Shown here piece after piece: positions 26,447 to 35,910 of a stretch of DNA of 64,000 nt (position 1 is the stretch's first letter; the number at the start of each line of letters is the position of its first letter). The stretch spans positions 897,501-961,500 of the forward strand of contig NC_008576.1 in NCBI RefSeq assembly GCF_000014865.1, in the 5' to 3' direction. The position numbers were made by a program, and so were the translations under genes. This DNA comes from Magnetococcus marinus MC-1 (GTDB taxonomy: Bacteria; Pseudomonadota; Magnetococcia; Magnetococcales; Magnetococcaceae). The notes beneath the pieces were generated by a model, which searched no databases, was not told the origin of the DNA, and saw nothing but the letters and a program-made list of their open reading frames with translations.

Positions 26447-27745
26447 TCAATCCATCTGGCGGCGCAAGAAGGTTGGGACATCAAAGTCCTCATGACCACC
26501 ATGCACACCGTCCACATTGCGACGTTGGCGCTCTTGGCGCTCTTGACGCATCTGCCGTACATAGCTGTTGTCCACCACTTTGGCTTGGGCGGCATAATCA
26601 ACGGCTGTCTGTGGCTGGCTGGGCTGCTGTTGGTAGGCGGGGTGTTGTGTAGAATGGGCAGCCTGCTGATGATAGGCTGGCGCAGCTTGGCGCGCGGAGG
26701 GCGCTTGGCGTGCGGCGGGTGCGTGGGGCTGGGGCGCTACCGTTTCGGTAAAGGTCGTCTCTTGCGCAGGGAAGGCCATCTTATCACTCTGACCAATACC
26801 CGTAGCCACCACGGTGACACGCACGGTATCATCGAGGTTTTCGTTGAGGGTGGTACCAAACACAATGTTGGCATCTTCATGGGCCATATCACGAACCACC
26901 ATCACCGCCTCATCCACCTCTTGCAGGGTGAGGTTGTAACCGCCGGTAATGTTGACCAGCACACCACGGGCACCGTGGATCGAGGCATCATCCAACAGCG
27001 GGCTGGAGATGGCGTTGTTGATGGCGGTCATGGCACGCCCTTCGCCAGAGGCTTCAGCGGCCCCCATCATCGCTTGCCCCATCTCTTCCATAACGGTGCA
27101 TACATCGGCAAAGTCAACATTGATGTGGCCAGGATGGGTAATCAGATCGGTAATACCACGCACAGCCTGTTGTAAAACATCGTCAGCCTTGCGGAAAGCG
27201 TCCAAAATGGTGGTGTTTTTGCCAACCGCAGCCATAAGCTTTTGATTGGGGATGGTAATCACCGTATCCACATGATCACGCAGCTCTTCCAGACCCTCTT
27301 CGGCCTGACGCATGCGGCGCTTGCCCTCGAAATGAAAGGGCTTGGTCACCACCGCAACGGTTAAAATACCCAGCTCTTTGGAGATGCGTGCAATAATCGG
27401 CGCTGCACCGGTACCCGTACCACCCCCCATGCCCGCCGTAATAAACACCATGTCTGCCCCTTCAATGGCTTGACGTAGGCGTGCTTCGGTCTCCATGGCG
27501 GCGTTTTTACCCACTTCGGGTTTGGCACCAGCGCCCAGACCACGGGTAATATCTTCACCAATTTGAATACGGGTTGGGGCCAAACTTTTCGTAAGGGCTT
27601 GTGCGTCTGTGTTGGCAACAATGAATTCAACCCCTTCTAGGTGGGACTGAATCATGTTGTTGACAGCGTTACCGCCGCCACCGCCGACACCAATTACTTT
27701 GATGCGGGCCTCTAGGTCATCTGTGTGTGCGAACTCGATGGTCAT
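26447..27745 (-). CDS. ftsZ: Cell division protein FtsZ
   Basis: A 432-residue tubulin-like GTPase that forms the Z-ring at mid-cell. The GTP-binding motif is seen as [12 protein letters not shown], with [18 protein letters not shown] near the start and the T7-loop region [12 protein letters not shown] variable Gln/Ala/Pro-rich linker (about 330-405) leads to the conserved C-terminal tail [11 protein letters not shown] that binds FtsA and other partners. AAGGGGG stands 5 bases before the ATG. It follows ftsA after 75 bases. Confidence 0.98.
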   Translation of the reverse strand: MTIEFAHTDDLEARIKVIGVGGGGGNAVNNMIQSHLEGVEFIVANTDAQALTKSLAPTRIQIGEDITRGLGAGAKPEVGKNAAMETEARLRQAIEGADMVFITAGMGGGTGTGAAPIIARISKELGILTVAVVTKPFHFEGKRRMRQAEEGLEELRDHVDTVITIPNQKLMAAVGKNTTILDAFRKADDVLQQAVRGITDLITHPGHINVDFADVCTVMEEMGQAMMGAAEASGEGRAMTAINNAISSPLLDDASIHGARGVLVNITGGYNLTLQEVDEAVMVVRDMAHEDANIVFGTTLNENLDDTVRVTVVATGIGQSDKMAFPAQETTFTETVAPQPHAPAARQAPSARQAAPAYHQQAAHSTQHPAYQQQPSQPQTAVDYAAQAKVVDNSYVRQMRQERQERQRRNVDGVHGGHEDFDVPTFLRRQMD

Positions 27746-27820
27746 TTATACCCCCTTGGTATTGCGCGTTTATCCGCGTCTATTTTGGGTTTTGTTATGG
27801 TTATTGTTTAAGTCGGTGCA

Positions 27821-29059
27821 TTAAAAAATGTCACCAAACCAGGAGCGCATGCGCGAAACCATGGAGCGGCTGCCACCGACATCATCCTGGTTGTAACGCA
27901 TGGTTGATTCTTGTCCATAGCGATTGGCATAGAGTACCAAACCCGTCGCGGTGGCATAGCTGGCGTTAGCGATCACATCGGTCAAGCCACCAACCCCTTG
28001 GGGCAAGCCGCGCCGAACCGGTTTGTTAAAAATCTCCTCGGCCAGATCCACGATACCTTCAGTATTGGCCGCGCCGCCGGTCAACACAATGCCTGCGGCA
28101 ATCTGCTCATCAAATCCGGAGCGTACAATCTCACGCTGAACCAGGGTAAACAGCTCTTCAACGCGGGGTTCGATAATCTCTGCCAAGATGTGTCGACCCA
28201 GTGAGCGTGGGGGGCGTTCGCCGATGCTGGGAACCTCGATGGTCTCATCTGGACCCACCAACGCCGAAAGGGCACAGCCAAATTTACGTTTGAGCTGCTC
28301 CGCCTCACGGGTGGGGGTGCGTAGCCCCACCGCAATGTCATTGGTCATATGGTCGCCGCCAATAGCCAGCACAGCGGTATGTTTGATATGACCTTCTGCA
28401 TAGATGGCAATGTCTGTTGTACCACCACCAATATCCAACAGACAGCAACCAAGCTCTTTTTCATCCTCGGTCAAGCAGGCCTCTGCCGAGGCCAGTTGCT
28501 CAAGAATAATATCCCCAACATCCAAGCCGCAGCGGTTGGCGCACTTGACAATATTCTGCGCCGATGCCACCGCCCCCGTCACCAAATGTACGCGAGCCTC
28601 TAAACGAACACCCGCCATGCCCAAGGGGTCTTTAATGCCCTCTTGGGCATCCAGTACAAACTCCTGGGGGATAACATGCAAAATTTCACGGTCCATGGGG
28701 ATAGATTGCGCCCGGGCTGCATCCAACACCCGTTGAATATCCGAGGCATGCACCTCGTTATCCTTGGTTGCAACCACCCCTTCGGAGTTATTGCTGGCGA
28801 TGTGCGCTCCGGCAATCCCCGCATACACCATGCGGATCTCGACCCCGGCCATCATCTCCGCCTCTTCCACCGCCATGCGAATGCTCTCAACGGTGGAGTC
28901 AATATCAATCACCACCCCTTTGCGCAGTCCCCGTGATGGATGCGTACCCAGACCGATAATATCCAAGCGCCCATCCGGCTGCACGTCCGCAACGATGCAA
29001 CAGATCTTGGTGGTACCGATATCCAGTCCGATAATTAGATTTTGGTCGTGCTTGGCCAT
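27821..29059 (-). CDS. ftsA: Cell division protein FtsA
   Basis: A 412-residue actin-like protein that anchors FtsZ to the membrane. The nucleotide-binding motifs are IIGLDIGTTKICCIVADV at the start, LLDIGGGTTDIAIY in the middle and IVLTGGAANTEGIVDLA later. The C-terminus ends in an amphipathic membrane-binding helix (SMVSRMRSWFGDIF). AAGGGATT precedes the ATG. It stands between ftsQ and ftsZ as in most proteobacteria. Confidence 0.97.
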   Translation of the reverse strand: MAKHDQNLIIGLDIGTTKICCIVADVQPDGRLDIIGLGTHPSRGLRKGVVIDIDSTVESIRMAVEEAEMMAGVEIRMVYAGIAGAHIASNNSEGVVATKDNEVHASDIQRVLDAARAQSIPMDREILHVIPQEFVLDAQEGIKDPLGMAGVRLEARVHLVTGAVASAQNIVKCANRCGLDVGDIILEQLASAEACLTEDEKELGCCLLDIGGGTTDIAIYAEGHIKHTAVLAIGGDHMTNDIAVGLRTPTREAEQLKRKFGCALSALVGPDETIEVPSIGERPPRSLGRHILAEIIEPRVEELFTLVQREIVRSGFDEQIAAGIVLTGGAANTEGIVDLAEEIFNKPVRRGLPQGVGGLTDVIANASYATATGLVLYANRYGQESTMRYNQDDVGGSRSMVSRMRSWFGDIF

Positions 29060-29162
29060 AATCCCTTAGCCCGGTTCTACCGTTGTTTGCTTTTTATAAA
29101 AACCGCCGTATAAACACTTCTTTACCAGCGGCACAAAGGCTCAATATAGGCCGTCCCAACCG

Positions 29163-29891
29163 TTAGGTTTGGGGTTTTACCACCACCTGCCCACTGACCC
29201 GTAGATCAATCTGGCGAATGCTGCGGTTTAAGATGCTGTAGCGCTCTTGTAAAATCGCCAATCTGCCCAGCTCTTCTTCCATCCGCGCCGAGTGTAACAG
29301 CTTTACCCCTTTACGGGTATAGAGCACCCAACGCCCACCGGGCAAGCCAACCGCTTCAGAGAGACGATTATAGAGCCACTCGTTACGCTGCATCCGGTCA
29401 ATTAACCAGCGAATCAACAGCGGCTTTTCAGACTCCGGCGCATAATCAACCGACACCACCGGCAGCGGCATGGGGTCACCCGCCTCCAAGGGTTTGATGC
29501 GCTCTCCCCGTCGATCCACCAAGTAGAGATGCTCGCCTACCTTGGTCATGCACAACGGGGTCTTCTCTTCCAGCTCAATCACCAGCATGCCCGGAAAGAT
29601 ACGTTCTACCCGTGCTTCACGTACCCAAGGGTAAGTAAGCAGCCGGGCTCGAAGGTGCTGGGGGCTAAGTGTCAGCAGGTTGACCGCTTGGTCTAAACCT
29701 AAATCTTTTCTTAACTTACCCACATCCGTGAACTTATTGCCCAGGACACGAACATCTTTTAGGGCAAAGCGTCCCGGTGCGTGTAACGTCTGCCAACCCC
29801 ACCCTAAAGCAACCAACATAAGGGTAGCCAGCAACGATCCCTTGATATATTTTGGGCTCATACTGTTAAGACCCAATCTTTTTAACCGCAT
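29163..29891 (-). CDS. ftsQ: Cell division protein FtsQ
   Basis: A 242-residue bitopic membrane protein of the divisome that binds FtsB and FtsL. It has a short basic cytoplasmic N-terminus, one membrane helix (GSLLATLMLVALGWGWQTL), a POTRA domain beginning FALKDVRVLGNKFTDVGKL, and a beta domain with VREARVERIFPGMLVIELE. The start is uncertain between 29891 and an internal ATG at 29861, since neither has a clear ribosome site. It lies between ddl and ftsA. Confidence 0.93.
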   Translation of the reverse strand: MRLKRLGLNSMSPKYIKGSLLATLMLVALGWGWQTLHAPGRFALKDVRVLGNKFTDVGKLRKDLGLDQAVNLLTLSPQHLRARLLTYPWVREARVERIFPGMLVIELEEKTPLCMTKVGEHLYLVDRRGERIKPLEAGDPMPLPVVSVDYAPESEKPLLIRWLIDRMQRNEWLYNRLSEAVGLPGGRWVLYTRKGVKLLHSARMEEELGRLAILQERYSILNRSIRQIDLRVSGQVVVKPQT

Positions 29892-29925
29892 ACAGGGTGG
29901 TTATGCAACGGTGGTCGTCAAATCT

Positions 29926-30858
29926 TTATTTGAGCCGCGCGCCTTGTAAAATGCGTTCAGCCAATTGTGGCATCTCAATCCCTACGGCATGGGCGGCCTT
30001 TGGTGCCAAACTAAGCTCGGTCATGCCGGGAATGGTGTTGAGCTCCAACAGCCACGGTGTGCCCTCGCCATCCAAGATAAAATCGGCCCGCACAAGGCCA
30101 CGACAGCCGGTAATATGATAGGCCGCCAAGCCAATCTTAACCACCGCTTCAAGGCTCTTATCATCCAGGTTAGGTGCAGGTACCAGATAGTTGGTCCTGC
30201 CCGCCGTATACTTATGGTCGTAGTCGTAAAAGCCATCAATGGGCACAATCTCAATCAGCGGAAAAGCCTCGCCATCCAAGATGCTCAAGGTAAGTTCGCG
30301 TCCCTCAATGGCGCGCTCCACCATACAGCGGTGCGAAACCGACAGCGCTTTGGCAACCCCACGAATCAGTTCATCCTTACCCACGGCGCGGCTAATGCCC
30401 ACACTGGAACCGGAGTCTAGTGGCTTAACAAAAGCAGCGCCATGGAAATCCCCTAGAAAATGGTCCACCAACTCATCGGCCTCTTCATGGTCCCCGGCCA
30501 ACTCAATCCAAGCAGGGGTTGGCAACCCTTCGCTATGGAACAGTCGCTTGCTCAAGCCTTTGTCCATGCAGATGGCCGAAGCGGCCACGTTGGGGCCAGT
30601 ATAGGGGATGCCCATAAACTCTAGCAAACCCTGGATGGTACCATCTTCACCCATGGGGCCGTGCAGGGCCAGCACCGCGACCTCAATGCCTTCGCGCTCC
30701 AGCACCTTGGTAATGTGACGGTCCACATCAATGGCCACCACCTGATAGCCCAAACTTTGCAGGGCAACAAACAGCGCTTGACCGCTGCGTAAACTAACCT
30801 CGCGCTCCTCAGACAGGCCACCGTAGAGCACGCCAATTTTTTTCTGTTTCCAATCCAT
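29926..30858 (-). CDS. ddl: D-alanine--D-alanine ligase
   Basis: A 310-residue ATP-grasp enzyme making the D-Ala-D-Ala end of the peptidoglycan stem peptide. Family signatures are KIGVLYGGLSEEREVSLRSG at the start, ALHGPMGEDGTIQGLLE, FVKPLDSGSSVGISRA and WLLELNTIPGMTELSL. The ATG at 30858 gives the normal N-terminus with GGAGAGG upstream; an in-frame ATG at 30894 would add 12 atypical residues. It lies between murB and ftsQ. Confidence 0.96.
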   Translation of the reverse strand: MDWKQKKIGVLYGGLSEEREVSLRSGQALFVALQSLGYQVVAIDVDRHITKVLEREGIEVAVLALHGPMGEDGTIQGLLEFMGIPYTGPNVAASAICMDKGLSKRLFHSEGLPTPAWIELAGDHEEADELVDHFLGDFHGAAFVKPLDSGSSVGISRAVGKDELIRGVAKALSVSHRCMVERAIEGRELTLSILDGEAFPLIEIVPIDGFYDYDHKYTAGRTNYLVPAPNLDDKSLEAVVKIGLAAYHITGCRGLVRADFILDGEGTPWLLELNTIPGMTELSLAPKAAHAVGIEMPQLAERILQGARLK

Positions 30859-31019
30859 CGCTTTGTCAAACCTCTCCGTTGTGGCACAGCCCAACGCGCA
30901 GCGCCCGCTTCAGAACAGCCAGTTGGCCGCAGCGGGTCGTTACTAAGATGGGTGTGGGGGCTGGGTGCTTGCTCAACGGTTATACTCTTGCCAAAGGTGG
31001 ACAACGCCTAAAAACATCC

Positions 31020-31955
31020 CTATCTCCCAGGCTCGGTGCGGAGTCCCTGAGGTGTGAGAATGCCAATCTCCAGTGTTAACTGTACGCCAGAGTGCTGCGC
31101 CACCCGGTTTCTGGCCAGCTCGATCAGTTCCTCCATGTGCAAGGAGGAGGCTGCGCCCAGGTTGACGAAGAAATTGCTGTGCTTTTCGGAAATTTGCGCA
31201 TCACCAATGCGGTGTCCGCGCAATCCCGCTGCATCAATTAGCTGCCAAGCCGCCGCCCCAGCCGGGTTGCGAAATACACTACCCGCCGAGGGATAGCGCA
31301 ACGGCTGCGCTTGTGTTCGTTTGTGGTTGTAGTCCCGCATCTGCGACTTAATCGCTTCGCTTTCGCCCCGCGCCAGATGAAAGCGGGCTGAAACAAAGAT
31401 CCATCCCTTAGGAAGGTCGCAGTGGCGATAGGCCAAACCAAGTTCTTGAGCGTTTCGGGTATGTAGATTGCCCGTTGCATCCATCAGTTGCGCGTCCAGC
31501 AAGACCCCTTTGACATCACATCCATAGGCACCTGCGTTCATGCGCAGCGCACCACCGATTGTGCCGGGTATTCCTGCCATAAAGGCCAGTCCCGCTAAGC
31601 CGTTTTGACGCGCCACATGGGCGGTCTTTCGGGTCGCGGCACCCGCTTCAACACGCAGTATGCCGCCATGGGCATCTTGATGTTCAACGACGATGGCATT
31701 GAGGGTGTGGGTCAGATCGACCACTACGCCATGGAAACCGTTATCATCCACCAGAAGGTTGCTACCACCCCCCAGGATGAACCGAGGCAGATCCCCCGGA
31801 CAGGTACGGCAGTACCGGCTTAACCCCTTCACACCACTCGGCCGCACGAGCCATCGTGCGTTGCCCCCGATTTTTAATGTGGTCAAAGGTGCCAGCGGCA
31901 CATTCTCCAGCATAGTTACAGTAAGGTCGGAACAGGGCCCGTGACTTCCCTTCAT
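31020..31955 (-). CDS. murB: UDP-N-acetylenolpyruvoylglucosamine reductase
   Basis: A 311-residue flavoenzyme that reduces the enolpyruvyl group to form UDP-MurNAc. FAD-binding stretches are FILGGGSNLLVDDNGFHG and GLAFMAGIPGTIGGALRMNA. The catalytic Ser lies in YPSAGSVFRNP. The start at 31955 has GAGGTGG 7 bases upstream; a second ATG at 31913 is possible but has a weaker site. It lies between murC and ddl; a hairpin pair separates it from murC. Confidence 0.96.
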   Translation of the reverse strand: MKGSHGPCSDLTVTMLENVPLAPLTTLKIGGNARWLVRPSGVKGLSRYCRTCPGDLPRFILGGGSNLLVDDNGFHGVVVDLTHTLNAIVVEHQDAHGGILRVEAGAATRKTAHVARQNGLAGLAFMAGIPGTIGGALRMNAGAYGCDVKGVLLDAQLMDATGNLHTRNAQELGLAYRHCDLPKGWIFVSARFHLARGESEAIKSQMRDYNHKRTQAQPLRYPSAGSVFRNPAGAAAWQLIDAAGLRGHRIGDAQISEKHSNFFVNLGAASSLHMEELIELARNRVAQHSGVQLTLEIGILTPQGLRTEPGR

Positions 31956-32063
31956 CCGTTTGCCACCTCGCTAGCTACTTTAAACTAAAACCTGCCCTGC
32001 TCGAAGGGGGATTAATACCATTGCCCAAACTTTTTTGTAACAATCAGAAAAGGCTGCTTTAAA

Positions 32064-32099
32064 AATGGGCATTCCGGCCCATTAGGTAAAAGCACCTAA
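32064..32099 (-). terminator. Two adjacent hairpins between murC and murB
   Basis: On the minus strand just after murC come TTAGGT / ACCTAA (32082-32099), then AATGGGC / GCCCATT (32064-32083) followed by TTTTAA. The second resembles a weak intrinsic terminator. Because the division genes continue on the same strand, it may only reduce read-through into murB. Confidence 0.45.
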
Positions 32100-32108
32100 G
32101 GGGCCACG

Positions 32109-33539
32109 CTACACCGTTTTTGGGTCGGTTTGCTGACTCCAACCCGCAGCAAAGCTGTGGGCGCGGCGGCTAATGTCCCCGGCGCCTAAAAAAACCACCA
32201 CATCGTTGGGCTTTAACTGTCCGCCTAAATCCAGACCCCAACGGGCATCATCGGCCAGCAGGGCCACTTGGGCGCTGCTGTGGCGGCGTATGCCCTCGAC
32301 CAATACAATGGCACCTTGCTCCCCTAATGGCCCTTCTGGGGGTTGTTCGCCCGCCCGGTAGATCTCATCCACCAACACCACATCAGCATTTTTAAAGCAG
32401 CGACAAAAATCATGCATGTGGTCCAGCACCCGGCTATACCGGTGGGGCTGAAAAACCGCCACTACCCGCTGTTGGGGATAGCCATTGCGCACGGCCTCCA
32501 TGGTGGCGGCAATCTCAACCGGATGGTGGGCGTAATCATCAATAATGGTGATGGCCGCTTCTTGGTGCAGCAGATCAAAACGGCGCTGTACCCCGCCAAA
32601 ACCGGCCAGTGCGCGAACGCAGCGTTCCCATGGTACCGCCAACTCCATGGCCACCGCCAGCGCCGCAAGGGTGTTGGAGACATTATGACAGCCGGGCATA
32701 TTGAGTTGAATGGTGCCCAGTGAACGGCTTTCGCGGCCATGGTGGCGGTCGTGTTGAATCACCTCAAAGTGGGTAACAATCCCCTCTTGGCGGATATGCA
32801 CCGCCTGCAAATCAACCTGATCGCTCAAACCGTAGGTGATCACCCGTTTATCCAACATCTCTTCGGCCAGCAAACTAACCTCGGGATGATCCCCGCAGAG
32901 TACCGCCAAACCATAAAAGGGGATTTTACTGACAAAACCGCGAAAGGCCTCCCGCACGGCATCAAAGGTGCCGTAGTGGTTCATATGCTCGGGATCCATA
33001 TTGGTTACCACCGCAATGGTCGGGGAGAGCTTTAAAAATGAGCCATCGCTCTCGTCGGCCTCGGTCACCAAAAAGGCCCCTTGTCCCACATGGGCGTTAC
33101 TGCCCAACGATTTAACAATGCCGCCGTTAACCACGGTAGGGTCCATATCCGCCGCCCCCAACAGGGCCGCTACCAAGGATGTGGTCGTGGTTTTACCATG
33201 GGTTCCAGCAATGGCAATGCCATATTTAAGACGCATCAACTCGGCCAACATCTCCGCCCGGGGAACCACCGGAATACGTAAGGCCCGCGCCGCCATGACC
33301 TCGGGATTATCCCGCTTGACCGCCGATGAGGTCACCACCGCGTCGGCCCCTTCAATGGCCTGGGCCGTGTGGCCCTGTTGAATGTGGGCGCCTTTGTCGC
33401 GGAGACGTTTAATATTGGCATTTTCCGACAGGTCCGAGCCACTGACTCGATAGCCCAAGGTCAACAGCACCTCGGCAATGCCGCTCATGCCAATACCGCC
33501 AATGCCTACAAAATGGATATGTTGAATCTTGGGATACAC
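32109..33539 (-). CDS. murC: UDP-N-acetylmuramate--L-alanine ligase
   Basis: A 476-residue cytoplasmic Mur ligase adding L-Ala to UDP-MurNAc. It shows the N-terminal IHFVGIGGIGMSGIAEVL, the ATP loop IAGTHGKTTTTSLVAALL, NMDPEHMNHYG and the C-terminal DDYAHHPVEIAATMEAVR and FQPHRYSRV typical of MurC. The start is GTG, well supported by GGGGAG 6 bases upstream. Confidence 0.97.
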   Translation of the reverse strand: MYPKIQHIHFVGIGGIGMSGIAEVLLTLGYRVSGSDLSENANIKRLRDKGAHIQQGHTAQAIEGADAVVTSSAVKRDNPEVMAARALRIPVVPRAEMLAELMRLKYGIAIAGTHGKTTTTSLVAALLGAADMDPTVVNGGIVKSLGSNAHVGQGAFLVTEADESDGSFLKLSPTIAVVTNMDPEHMNHYGTFDAVREAFRGFVSKIPFYGLAVLCGDHPEVSLLAEEMLDKRVITYGLSDQVDLQAVHIRQEGIVTHFEVIQHDRHHGRESRSLGTIQLNMPGCHNVSNTLAALAVAMELAVPWERCVRALAGFGGVQRRFDLLHQEAAITIIDDYAHHPVEIAATMEAVRNGYPQQRVVAVFQPHRYSRVLDHMHDFCRCFKNADVVLVDEIYRAGEQPPEGPLGEQGAIVLVEGIRRHSSAQVALLADDARWGLDLGGQLKPNDVVVFLGAGDISRRAHSFAAGWSQQTDPKTV

Positions 33540-33601
33540 CGCTCACTCCCCAAACAAAACGGCACCCTGCGGGGCCACCTACGGTTCTTCGCCAGAAACC
33601 G

Positions 33602-34714
33602 TTATCTCTTCATCTTAACCATCGACGCCAACAACGTCACAATCTGCATGTCGGCATTGGGCCTGGCATAGCTACGGGCAATCTCCCCCGCACGCTGTAG
33701 CTGTGCAGGCTGCATGCACAGAGAGGTAATAAAAGCCTCTAACCACGCGCTGTGGAACTGCTCTTGACGGCGCATCCAGCCCCCTTGAATAGAGACCAAC
33801 GCCTGGGCGTTGGCCGCTTGATGGTCATCCGCAGCATAAGGGTAGGGCACCATGATACTGGGGCGACCGGTGGCAGCCAGCTCCGCCACCGAGGTAGCGC
33901 CGCTGCGACAGATAACCAGATCCGCTTGGGCATAGGCTGTCGCCATATCCTCAATAAAGGGGGTGGTGATCGCTTCAATCCCCCCCTCCTGGTAACGCCT
34001 TTGCAAGGCATCTGCGTCGGCCTCTTGCACCTGCTGCGTGACCTGTATAGGCGCGCCATGCTGGGCTAAGGGAAGCAGGGCTTCAGGGACTCGTTGGGTA
34101 AAAATGCTGGCCCCTTGGCTGCCACCAAACACCAAAATACGCAAGGGCCGTTGCGGGGTGAAGAGGGTGGGGATTTGCAACGGTGGTACCGCTGCCAGTG
34201 CCTGTCGCACCGGATTACCCGTAAGCTGGCAAGCGCGGCCAGGAAACTGCGCACACACCCCATTAAAACTGACCAGAACCTGCTGGGCCAGATGGCTTAA
34301 TAAACGGTTGGTCAGACCTGCGCGGGCATTTTGTTCATGCAGGGCCATGGGGATACCCAAGCTGCGGGCGGCCACCATGGCCGGTGCTGACGCATAGCCC
34401 CCCACCCCTAACACCACATGGGGATCAAACCGTTGCACCATGCCCCGCGCTTGCCAGACGGCGGGTAGAAGCCCGCCCAAGGTGCGCAGTTTATGGGGTA
34501 GTCCTTTACCTTTTAGCTGGCCTACGGCCAAGGTTTCTAGGGTAAAACCCGCGTTGGGGACCAAACGATTCTCTAATCCCCGTTGCCCCCCGATAAAGTG
34601 TACCGAGTGGAGGCCATAGCGCTCGCGCCAACGCTCAGCCACCGCGAGGGCTGGGAACAGGTGCCCCCCGGTGCCACCGCCCGCAATAAGCAGCCGTCGT
34701 GGTGTGTTGTTCAT
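33602..34714 (-). CDS. murG: UDP-N-acetylglucosamine--undecaprenyl-P-P-MurNAc-pentapeptide transferase
   Basis: A 370-residue GT-B glycosyltransferase on the inner face of the membrane that turns lipid I into lipid II. The N-terminal GGTGGHLFPALAVAERW, LGVGGYASAPAMVAARSLG, VFGGSQGASIFTQRVPE and CRSGATSVAELAATGRPS are the MurG signatures. It starts 3 bases after the ftsW stop. Confidence 0.97.
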   Translation of the reverse strand: MNNTPRRLLIAGGGTGGHLFPALAVAERWRERYGLHSVHFIGGQRGLENRLVPNAGFTLETLAVGQLKGKGLPHKLRTLGGLLPAVWQARGMVQRFDPHVVLGVGGYASAPAMVAARSLGIPMALHEQNARAGLTNRLLSHLAQQVLVSFNGVCAQFPGRACQLTGNPVRQALAAVPPLQIPTLFTPQRPLRILVFGGSQGASIFTQRVPEALLPLAQHGAPIQVTQQVQEADADALQRRYQEGGIEAITTPFIEDMATAYAQADLVICRSGATSVAELAATGRPSIMVPYPYAADDHQAANAQALVSIQGGWMRRQEQFHSAWLEAFITSLCMQPAQLQRAGEIARSYARPNADMQIVTLLASMVKMKR

Positions 34715-34717
34715 GGC

Positions 34718-35845
34718 TTATACCGCCGCCGTGACACGGTTGGGATCATTGGGTAGGGTGCGAGAAAAAGCCAACAGCAGCCCCACCGCCCCCAGTGTGA
34801 TAATCATCGATGAACCACCATAGCTCACCATGGGTAGGGTCAACCCTTTGGGTGGTAACAGTCCCATCACCACCCCCATGTTGGCAAGGCTTTGTGAACC
34901 AATGAGCATGCCCAAACCCGCCGCAGAGAGTGAGACAAAGCGGATTTCACTCATCCGCGCAATGCGAAAGGCCCGCCATACCAAGGTGGCGAACAGGGCA
35001 ATGATCAAAATGACGGCAAACAGTCCCAACTCTTCACCAATCACCGCAAAGATAAAATCGGTGTGGGCTTCGGGCAGATAAAACTGTTTCTGTTGTCCCT
35101 CGCCCAAGCCGGTGCCCATCAGGCCACCATTGCCAAAGGCCAACAGGGACTGCACAAGCTGAAAATCGGTCCCCAAAGGGTCATCCCAGGGATCAAGAAA
35201 GGACATCACCCGCTTGAGTCGGTAGGGGGCCATCATCACCCCAATCGCCGCTGCTGGCAGGGTGGTCGCCAACAGGGTTAAAATCCAGCCGATGCGGATG
35301 CCCGCAACAAAGATCATGCCCAGCATCACGGCACCCACGGTGAGGGTGGCCCCAAAATCCGGTTCGGCCATGAGCATGGTTGCGGCCAAGGAGAAAAGCC
35401 CCACCAGCGGCAGCAGACCCCCTTTGATGCGGTTAACCCGCTCTGGGTCCGCTGTGAGTAGGTGCGCAACGTAGAGCACCAACGCTACCTTAAAGGGTTC
35501 AGAGGGCTGAATATTAATCACCCCCAGATCCAACCAGCGTTGCGCCCCACCGCCCGCCCGGCCTACGCCAGGGATCAGCACCAGTACCAGCATCAGCAGG
35601 CAGACCCAAAAGCCCACGCGGCCCAGTTTGCGAATGGTCTCTAAGGGCATACGCGCCAAGGTGACCATGAGCGCCATACCGATGGCGGCATAGATCATGT
35701 TGCGTATGGCAAAGTGGGTAGGGTCGCCGTAGATGCGTAGCGAGATGGGCGATGAAGCTGAAAACACCATCACCAAACCCGCTGTCACCAAAACCATGGC
35801 GACACTGGCAATAAAAAGATCGTAGGGTTGATTGCGTAGATCCAT
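34718..35845 (-). CDS. ftsW: Septal SEDS glycosyltransferase FtsW
   Basis: A polytopic SEDS-family peptidoglycan polymerase that acts with FtsI at the septum; about 375 residues from the chosen start with about ten membrane helices. Conserved stretches are MVFSASSPISLRIYG, GVGRAGGGAQRWLDLG, IQPSEPFKVALVLY and GLTLPMVSYGGSSMI. The frame is open up to 35947, into the murD end. The start at 35845 (MDLRNQPYDLF) fits the usual short cytoplasmic N-terminus, although no start has a strong ribosome site. Confidence 0.95.
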   Translation of the reverse strand: MDLRNQPYDLFIASVAMVLVTAGLVMVFSASSPISLRIYGDPTHFAIRNMIYAAIGMALMVTLARMPLETIRKLGRVGFWVCLLMLVLVLIPGVGRAGGGAQRWLDLGVINIQPSEPFKVALVLYVAHLLTADPERVNRIKGGLLPLVGLFSLAATMLMAEPDFGATLTVGAVMLGMIFVAGIRIGWILTLLATTLPAAAIGVMMAPYRLKRVMSFLDPWDDPLGTDFQLVQSLLAFGNGGLMGTGLGEGQQKQFYLPEAHTDFIFAVIGEELGLFAVILIIALFATLVWRAFRIARMSEIRFVSLSAAGLGMLIGSQSLANMGVVMGLLPPKGLTLPMVSYGGSSMIITLGAVGLLLAFSRTLPNDPNRVTAAV

Positions 35846-35910
35846 GATGCAAACCCGTTCACAGCGTGCGTCCGTGCACATTTTAGGGGGAACAAACCCG
35901 TACGCCATGG

